A stretch of 64,000 nucleotides of DNA from the NCBI RefSeq assembly GCF_036178145.1, contig NZ_CP108067.1:4526001-4590000 (forward strand), given 5' to 3'. The DNA is from Streptomyces sp. NBC_00273. Its GTDB lineage: Bacteria > Actinomycetota > Actinomycetes > Streptomycetales > Streptomycetaceae. Of this stretch, positions 58,566 through 64,000 are shown one piece after another. The translations under genes were made by a program, and so were the position numbers. The notes beneath the pieces were generated by a model that was not told the DNA's origin, made no database searches, and was given only the letters and a program-made list of their open reading frames with translations. Position 1 is the first letter of the stretch. The number at the start of each line of letters is the position of its first letter.

Positions 58566-60118
58566 GCGAACCGGAGCAGGTCGTGGAGCACGCCGAGGCC
58601 CCGGCGGCCCCGGAGGACGGCCGCGGCGGACTCGCGCGCGGGCGGCGCGTGGTGCTCGCGGTCGTCGGCGGGGCCGCACTGATGGCGGTCGGCGGACTGC
58701 TGGCGACCACGCTGGTGAAGTCCCCCGCACAGGTGGCCGCGGAGACCGGCCCGCCCGCACAGGGGGCCCTGACCGCGGACGTCGAGCGGCGGGTGCTCGC
58801 GCAGACCGTGGTCATGCGCGGAACGGTGGTCGCCGACCAGAGCGTCGCCGTGTCCCCGCAGGGGGTGCGCTCCGGCGAGGGGACGGGCGCGGCCCTGGTG
58901 ACCAAACTGCCGCTGAAGGCCGGGGACCCGGTCACGGCGGGGCAGCTGATCGCCGAGGTGTCCGGGCGGCCGGTGTTCGCCCTGCACGGCGCGCAGCCGA
59001 TGTACCGCGACCTCAAGCCCGGGGCCAGCGGCGACGACGTCGCACAGCTGCAGCAGGCGCTGCGCGAGCTCGGGCACGGCACCGGCGGCGACGCGAAGGG
59101 CGTCTTCGGGGCCGGTACGAAGGCTGCGCTCGCCGCCCGCTACCGGGCCATCGGGTACGAGCCGCTGCCCGCGGTCGCCGACGGGGGCGCGGCCCTCAAG
59201 TCGGCGCGGGAGGCCGTGCGGTCGGCGACGTGGGCCGTGGAGGACGCGAGCAGCCCCACCGGTTCCGTGGGCGCGCCCGCGGAGGGCGGATCGGGCAAGG
59301 GCGGGGCCACGCCGGGCCCGGGCGCGACAGCGAGCCCCGGCTCCGGTGGCTCCGGCTCCGGTGGCTCCGGCTCCGGCAGGGAGCTCGCGCGGGCCCGGCA
59401 GGCCCTCGGCGAGGCCCGGGCCGCACTCGTGGCCGCCGAGGCCGCCGACGGGCCGATGCTCCCCGCCGCCGAGACCGTGTTCCTGGGCTCCTTCCCGGCC
59501 CGCGTCAGCGCCGTCGGCGCCCGCGCGGGCTCCCCCGTGTCCGGGCCGGTGCTCACGCTCTCCGGCGGGGAGCTCGTCGTCGAGGCCTACCTCAAGGACG
59601 ACAAGCGGCAGCTGCTGCGTGCCGGGATGACCGTGGTCATCTCCTCCGAGCTCGCCGGCACCGACGTCCGCGGCACGGTGGCGGTCGTCGCCTCCGAACG
59701 GTCCGCCGCGCAGCCCGCCGGACCGCAGCCGCAGCAGGACCCCGGACAGAACCCCAAGGGCGGTGGGAGCGGTGGCACGGGCGGCGGCGCCGACCTCGGC
59801 TACCGGATGGTGGTCCGCGCCGACCAGCCACTGCCCGCCGGCTTCGCCGGGCAGGACGTCCGGCTGACCATCGAGTCCGCCGCCACCGACGGCGAGGCGC
59901 TCGTCGTCCCGGTCACCGCCGTCTCGGCGGGCGCGGACGGACGTACGGTCGTCACCGCCGTGTCCGCCGACGGCACCCAGCGGCGCATCGAGGTGCGGAC
60001 CGGCACCAGCGGCGACGGTTTCGTGGCCGTCGCCCCGGCCCGGGCGGGCGCCCTCGCCGCCGGGACCAAAGTGGTGATCGGGGTCGCACCCCGCGAGACC
60101 CGGGGGAAGACCAAATGA
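58562..60118 (+). CDS. Membrane-fusion adaptor with peptidoglycan-binding domain (MacA-like)
   Basis: 518 residues from the ATG at 58562. A membrane anchor (about residues 28-48) is followed by a barrel/lipoyl-like start (VMRGTVVADQSVAVSPQG), then a peptidoglycan-binding type 1 domain (LKPGASGDDVAQLQQALREL, about residues 138-185). A Gly/Ser-rich linker, a helical hairpin, and the adaptor half with AVGARAGSPVSGPVLTLSGG and VPVTAVSAGADGRTVV come next. Gram-positive MacA-like adaptors link an ABC exporter to the wall. The frame is open further upstream but that covers the lipoprotein gene. Confidence 0.85.
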   Translation: MSEPEQVVEHAEAPAAPEDGRGGLARGRRVVLAVVGGAALMAVGGLLATTLVKSPAQVAAETGPPAQGALTADVERRVLAQTVVMRGTVVADQSVAVSPQGVRSGEGTGAALVTKLPLKAGDPVTAGQLIAEVSGRPVFALHGAQPMYRDLKPGASGDDVAQLQQALRELGHGTGGDAKGVFGAGTKAALAARYRAIGYEPLPAVADGGAALKSAREAVRSATWAVEDASSPTGSVGAPAEGGSGKGGATPGPGATASPGSGGSGSGGSGSGRELARARQALGEARAALVAAEAADGPMLPAAETVFLGSFPARVSAVGARAGSPVSGPVLTLSGGELVVEAYLKDDKRQLLRAGMTVVISSELAGTDVRGTVAVVASERSAAQPAGPQPQQDPGQNPKGGGSGGTGGGADLGYRMVVRADQPLPAGFAGQDVRLTIESAATDGEALVVPVTAVSAGADGRTVVTAVSADGTQRRIEVRTGTSGDGFVAVAPARAGALAAGTKVVIGVAPRETRGKTK

Positions 60119-60858
60119 GGCTCCTGTCCCGTCAGTCCCTTCGGCCCCGGCCGTCCTCCGGCGGCGCGGACGGCCCGGGCGGCAACGACGAAAGCCCCGT
60201 GATCGAACTCCGCGGGGTCGGTCTCACCTACCCCGGGCCGCCGCCCGTCGAGGCCCTGCACCCCTGCGACCTGACCGTCCGGCGCGGCGAGTTCATCACC
60301 GTCGTCGGCCCCTCCGGGTCCGGGAAGTCCACCTTCCTCAACGTCGCCGGGCTGCTCGACTCCCCCACCACCGGCCGGTACCTGCTCGACGGGATCGACA
60401 CCGCCGCGCTCCCCGGCCGGGAGCGCACCGCCCTGCGCGGGCGCCGGATCGGCTTCGTCTTCCAGTCCTTCCACCTCCTCCCCCACCGGTCCGCCCTGGA
60501 GAACGTCACCCTCGCCATGCTCTACACCGGAATCCCGCGCGCCCACCGCCTCGTACGGGCCCGCGAGGCCCTCGACCAGGTCGGTCTCGGGCACCGGGCC
60601 GGCGCCGTGCCCGGCCGGCTGTCGGGCGGCGAGCGCCAGCGGGTGGCGATCGCCCGCGCCCTGGTCGGGCGTCCCTCGCTGCTGCTGTGCGACGAGCCGA
60701 CCGGCAATCTCGACTCCGTGAACGCCGCGTCCGTCCTCGGGCTGCTGGACGAACTGCACGGAGCCGGGATGACCGTCCTCGTCATCACCCACGACCCCGA
60801 GGTGGCCCGGCGCGGCGCCCGGACGGTCACCATCCGCGACGGGCGGCTGGATCCTTGA
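60115..60858 (+). CDS. ABC exporter ATP-binding protein (MacB/LolD type)
   Basis: 247 residues, starting in ATGA with the adaptor gene. Walker A GPSGSGKST, Q-loop VFQSFHLLPHRSALENV, signature LSGGERQRV, Walker B LLLCDEPTGNLDS and switch VITHDPEVARR are all present. The TGNLDS pattern is the mark of the MacB/LolD/FtsE class. It powers the permease at 60855, whose TTG start overlaps its stop. Confidence 0.94.
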   Translation: MRLLSRQSLRPRPSSGGADGPGGNDESPVIELRGVGLTYPGPPPVEALHPCDLTVRRGEFITVVGPSGSGKSTFLNVAGLLDSPTTGRYLLDGIDTAALPGRERTALRGRRIGFVFQSFHLLPHRSALENVTLAMLYTGIPRAHRLVRAREALDQVGLGHRAGAVPGRLSGGERQRVAIARALVGRPSLLLCDEPTGNLDSVNAASVLGLLDELHGAGMTVLVITHDPEVARRGARTVTIRDGRLDP

Positions 60859-62075
60859 GCGCCGTCGCACCCACCCGGCTGTCCGTGCGCGACGCCCTGG
60901 CCGAGGCCGTCGCCGGGATGCTGCGCCGCCCCGGCCGGGCCGTGCTCACCGCCCTCGGCACCGTCCTGGGCGTGGGCAGCTTCGTGGCCGTGCTCGGCCT
61001 CACGGCCACCATCTCCTCGCAGATCGACGCCAGGTTCAACGTCCTGACCGCCACCGAGGTCAGCATCGAGGACGTCGCCGCCCAGCAGGACGAGTTCGCG
61101 GGGGCCGCCTTCCCCGCCGACGCCGAGCAGCGGCTGCGCGCCGTCGCCGGCATCGAGCACGCCGGGGTGTTGTGGACGGTGCGGCTCGACGCGCACACCG
61201 CCGTCGGCCCCCTGCCGTCCGGCGCCGGCGACCCGACCACCGGCGCGGCCGTCGTCGCGGCCTCCCCCGGCGCCGTCGCCGCCCTCGTGCCGACCCTCCA
61301 GCAGGGCCGGCTCTACGACGACTTCGCCGAGCGCGGCCACGAGCGCGTCGTCGTCATCGGCAGCGGACTCGCCGCCCGCCTCGGCATCACCACCCTGGCC
61401 ACCCGGCCCGCCCTCTACATCGGCCAGGAGCCCTTCACCGTGGCGGGCATCGTCGCGGACCTCCGGCGCCGGCCCGAACACCTGATGTCGGTCCTCGTCC
61501 CGCGCACCACCGCCGAGCAGCTCTGGGGGCCGCCCGCGCCCGGCGGCGCGACCATGCTGATCTCCACCGAACTCGGCGCCGCCCGCCAGGTCGCCGGCCT
61601 CGCCCCGCTCGCGCTGCGCCCCGACCACCCCGAGTACCTCAAGGCCGTCCCGCCGCCCGATCCGCGGATGCTGCGCTCCGGGGTCACCGCCGACCTGAGC
61701 GCCCTCTTCCTGCTGCTCGCGGGGATCTGCCTGGTCATCGGCGCGGTCGGGATCGCCAACACCACCCTGGTCGCCGTACTGGAGCGGACCGGCGAGATCG
61801 GGCTGCGCCGGGCGCTCGGTGCCCGGGGGCGGCACGTCTCGGCCCAGTTCCTCACCGAGTCGGCGGCCCTGGGGGCCCTCGGCGGGCTGGTCGGGACCTC
61901 GCTGGGCGCGCTGACCGTGGTCGCCGTCGCCCTCGTCCGGGACTGGACCCCGGTGATCCATCCGGCCACCGTCGCCGCGGCCCCGCTCGCCGGCCTGGTC
62001 ACCGGGCTGCTGGCCGGGCTCTATCCCGCCTGGCGGGCGGCCCGTGTCGAACCGGCCGAGGCCCTGCGAAGATAG
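60855..62075 (+). CDS. ABC exporter permease (MacB-like, FtsX domain)
   Basis: 406 residues from the TTG at 60855, chosen because it overlaps the ATPase stop as TTGA. An N-terminal membrane helix (AVLTALGTVLGVGSFVAVLGL), a large extracytoplasmic MacB_PCD domain (about residues 50-270) and three C-terminal helices with the FtsX motif NTTLVAVLERTGEIGLRRALGA. This is the MacB-type permease topology. Substrates of such mechanotransmission exporters are peptides, antibiotics or lipids; none can be assigned. Confidence 0.92.
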   Translation: MSAVAPTRLSVRDALAEAVAGMLRRPGRAVLTALGTVLGVGSFVAVLGLTATISSQIDARFNVLTATEVSIEDVAAQQDEFAGAAFPADAEQRLRAVAGIEHAGVLWTVRLDAHTAVGPLPSGAGDPTTGAAVVAASPGAVAALVPTLQQGRLYDDFAERGHERVVVIGSGLAARLGITTLATRPALYIGQEPFTVAGIVADLRRRPEHLMSVLVPRTTAEQLWGPPAPGGATMLISTELGAARQVAGLAPLALRPDHPEYLKAVPPPDPRMLRSGVTADLSALFLLLAGICLVIGAVGIANTTLVAVLERTGEIGLRRALGARGRHVSAQFLTESAALGALGGLVGTSLGALTVVAVALVRDWTPVIHPATVAAAPLAGLVTGLLAGLYPAWRAARVEPAEALRR

Positions 62076-62134
62076 GGGAAGAGCGCGCCTGACCGTCTGG
62101 GCCGCCCCGATCCGCCCCTGGAGCTGGTGGTCCC

Positions 62135-62428
62135 GTGAACCCGAAGCCGTACGCGTCCCACGGCCCCGGCGACCCCACCGCGGTCCCGGCCGCGCTCGGG
62201 CTCGGCCTGCTCGCGGTGGGCGGCTGGCTGCTGACCACCGCCCGCCCCTGGTACAAGCCCGGCCACCCGCTCACGCTGGGCCTCGGCTGGGCCGCCTCGG
62301 GGGCGCTGCTGGTGTGCGGGCTGGTCCTGCTGGCCAGGTGCGTCCGTACCGTCCACGGCTGCCCGGAGCCGGACGCGGACGCGGACGTGCCCGCGCCCAC
62401 CGAAGCGGGCACGGGCACGGACGGCTGA
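62135..62428 (+). CDS. Small membrane protein of unknown function
   Basis: 97 residues from a GTG, with two hydrophobic helices (VPAALGLGLLAVGGWLLT and AASGALLVCGLVLLARCV) separated by a short loop and an acidic tail. It starts 59 bases after the permease and may belong to the same operon. It ends nine bases before the end of the convergent geranylgeranyl-reductase-like gene. No family recognised. Confidence 0.6.
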   Translation: MNPKPYASHGPGDPTAVPAALGLGLLAVGGWLLTTARPWYKPGHPLTLGLGWAASGALLVCGLVLLARCVRTVHGCPEPDADADVPAPTEAGTGTDG

Positions 62429-62437
62429 CCGGTCGGC

Positions 62438-63721
62438 TCAGGCCTTCGGGGCCACCTTCGAGAGGCCGTTGATGATGCGGTCCATCGCGTCGCCGCCCGT
62501 CGGGTCGGTCAGGTTGGCGAGCATCTTCAGGGTGAACCGCATCAGGACCGGGTGGGTCAGACCGCGCTGGGCGGCGATCTGCATGACCTTCGGGTTGCCG
62601 ATCAGCTTCACGAAGGCGCGGCCCAGGGTGTAGTAGCCGCCGTAGGTCTCCTTGAGCACCTTCGGGTAGCTGTGCAGCGCCAGTTCGCGCTGGGCCGGGG
62701 TGGCCCGGGCCTGCGCCTGCACGATGACGTCGGCCGCGATCTGGCCCGACTCCATGGCGTACGCGATGCCCTCGCCGTTGAACGGGTTGACGAGCCCGCC
62801 CGCGTCGCCGACCAGCAGCAGGCCCTTGGTGTAGTGCGGCTGCCGGTTGAAGGCCATCGGCAGGGCCGCGCCGCGGATCGGCTGCGTCATGTTCTCGGGG
62901 GTGTAGCCCCAGTCCTCCGGCATGGAGGCGCACCAGGCCTTGAGGACCTCGCGCCAGTCCAGCTCCTTGAAGGCGGAGGAGGAGTTGAGGATGCCGAGGC
63001 CGACGTTCGAGGTGCCGTCGCCCATGCCGAAGATCCAGCCGTAGCCGGGCAGCAGCCGGTCCTGCGCGCCGCGCCGGTCCCACAGCTCCAGCCAGGACTC
63101 CAGGTAGTCGTCGTCGTGCCGCGGCGAGGTGAAGTACGTCCGCACGGCCACGCCCATCGGGCGGTCCTCGCGCCGGTGCAGGCCCATCGCGAGGGACAGC
63201 CGGGAGGAGTTGCCGTCGGCCGCGACGACCAGCGGGGCGTGGAAGGTGACCGGGGTCTTCTCCTCGCCGAGCTTCGCGTGCACGCCCGTGATGTGACCGG
63301 TGCGCGCGTCGCGCACCGGCTCGCCGACGGTGCAGCGCTCGTACAGCCGGGCACCGGCCTTCTGCGCCTGGCGGGCCAGGGTCTCGTCGAAGTCGTCGCG
63401 CTTGCGGACGAGTCCGTAGTCCGGATAGGAGGCGAGTTCCGGCCAATCCAGCTGGAGCCGCTGGCCGCCGCCGATGATCCGCAGGCCCTTGTTCCGCAGC
63501 CAGCCGGCCTCTTCGGAGATGTCGATGCCCATCGCCACCAGCTGCTTGGTGGCGCGCGGGGTCAGGCCGTCGCCGCAGACCTTCTCGCGCGGGAACGCCG
63601 TCTTCTCCAGCAGCAGGACGTCCAATCCGGCCTTGGCGAGGTAGTAGGCGGTGGTCGAGCCGGCGGGCCCGGCCCCGACGACGATCACGTCCGCGGAGTG
63701 TTCGGAGAGGAGCTCGGTCAC
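62438..63721 (-). CDS. Geranylgeranyl reductase family FAD oxidoreductase
   Basis: 427 residues from a GTG. It binds FAD through VVGAGPAGSTTAYYLA (residues 14-29), has VCGDGLTPRATKQL, the middle motif GYGWIFGMGDGTSNVG, and LLVGDAGGLVNPFNGEGI near the C-terminal half. The family reduces isoprenoid double bonds. In actinobacteria a close group (MenJ in mycobacteria) partly saturates the menaquinone side chain, which would fit the complex I and polyprenyl synthase genes in this window. The role is inferred from family and context. Confidence 0.88.
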   Translation of the reverse strand: MTELLSEHSADVIVVGAGPAGSTTAYYLAKAGLDVLLLEKTAFPREKVCGDGLTPRATKQLVAMGIDISEEAGWLRNKGLRIIGGGQRLQLDWPELASYPDYGLVRKRDDFDETLARQAQKAGARLYERCTVGEPVRDARTGHITGVHAKLGEEKTPVTFHAPLVVAADGNSSRLSLAMGLHRREDRPMGVAVRTYFTSPRHDDDYLESWLELWDRRGAQDRLLPGYGWIFGMGDGTSNVGLGILNSSSAFKELDWREVLKAWCASMPEDWGYTPENMTQPIRGAALPMAFNRQPHYTKGLLLVGDAGGLVNPFNGEGIAYAMESGQIAADVIVQAQARATPAQRELALHSYPKVLKETYGGYYTLGRAFVKLIGNPKVMQIAAQRGLTHPVLMRFTLKMLANLTDPTGGDAMDRIINGLSKVAPKA

Positions 63722-63818
63722 TGCGGGATCTCCCGAAGGCTCGATATAGGGTGCCAGGCGGCACCGGACATGTGCAGTCTATGCAGCGAGAGAGATCGCG
63801 ATCCGAAGGGTGCCTCCG

Positions 63819-64000
63819 ATGACCACCTCGCCGACCCGGCCGCTTCCCGCCGTGCAGCTCCGCGTGCCCACCGACGAGGACGCGCACGCCTGGCACGCGG
63901 CCTTCGCCGACCCCGACGTGATGGAGTTCCTGGGAGGTCCCGCGGAGCTGTCCGCGTACGAGGAGATCACCGCGCGCCAGCGCATGCACGACGCCCAGTT
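63819..64000 (+). CDS. GNAT-family N-acetyltransferase, N-terminal fragment
   Basis: The ATG at 63819 opens a frame that runs off the window (60 complete codons). VQLRVPTDEDAHAWHAAFADPDVMEFLG follows the beta-1/alpha-1 pattern of GNAT acetyltransferases that modify ribosomal proteins or small amines, in which an early LR-x3-DED segment and a DP-V-x-x-xLGG segment are usual. The acetyl-CoA motif would lie beyond the edge. It is divergent from the geranylgeranyl reductase gene with about 97 bases between. Written on residues, the key run is LRVPTDEDA. Confidence 0.75.
   Translation, partial: MTTSPTRPLPAVQLRVPTDEDAHAWHAAFADPDVMEFLGGPAELSAYEEITARQRMHDAQ

Overview
This window is chromosomal DNA of a high-GC actinomycete, almost certainly a Streptomyces. 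The base composition is very GC-rich, GTG and TTG starts are common, genes are often joined by ATGA/GTGA overlaps, and the gene set is typical of the genus. As I remember it, the order (two complex I clusters, twin sensor kinases, korAB, an M28 aminopeptidase, polyprenyl synthase, NlpC/P60 protein) resembles the complex I neighbourhood of S. coelicolor. No tRNA, rRNA, CRISPR array, insertion sequence or prophage was recognised.

Layout. 1-2300: tail of an APC permease, an SMI1/KNR4 protein, and the YccF and HtpX membrane-quality genes. 2478-12491 (minus): a ten-gene partial complex I operon, nuoABCHIJKLMN, in which the contiguous block D-E-F-G is absent. 12537-16436 (plus): two paralogous sensor kinases and one LuxR-type response regulator. 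A GGGGTTAWCCCC-type motif precedes both kinases and, for the first, also faces nuoA. 16588-19603: korA-korB, 2-oxoacid:ferredoxin oxidoreductase. 19845-31674: RarD-like transporter, secreted M28 aminopeptidase, Fic-like toxin/RHH antitoxin pair, LolA-like exported protein, polyprenyl diphosphate synthase, POT-transporter remnant, CocE/NonD hydrolase, HAD phosphatase, fumarylacetoacetase and a GntR regulator.

30904-37848 is the most unusual stretch. A GntR regulator, an AprB-like two-cluster ferredoxin, a sulfonate/nitrate-type ABC importer whose binding protein carries a NosL-like tail, and an AprA-like flavoprotein fused to a long HEAT-repeat domain form one apparent operon. It looks like an uptake-plus-redox pathway for an unknown, perhaps sulfur-containing, substrate.

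38662-54505 (minus): the full fourteen-gene complex I operon nuoA-N, preceded by a near-perfect Rex (NADH/NAD redox sensor) operator just downstream of a plausible -10 box. 55392-62428: NlpC/P60 hydrolase, Cys-motif lipoproteins, a small secreted protein, and a MacAB-like exporter whose adaptor carries a peptidoglycan-binding domain. 62438-64000: a geranylgeranyl-reductase family flavoprotein, plausibly a menaquinone side-chain reductase, and the start of a GNAT acetyltransferase.

Themes. Much of the window serves respiration: two NADH-dehydrogenase-type complexes, a ferredoxin-reducing KorAB beside the cluster that lacks the NADH-oxidising module, and two genes that fit menaquinone chain making and reduction. 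A simple reading is that the complete complex oxidises NADH under Rex control. The partial one may accept electrons from ferredoxin or borrow subunits, under control of the adjacent two-component system. The second half of that reading is inference.
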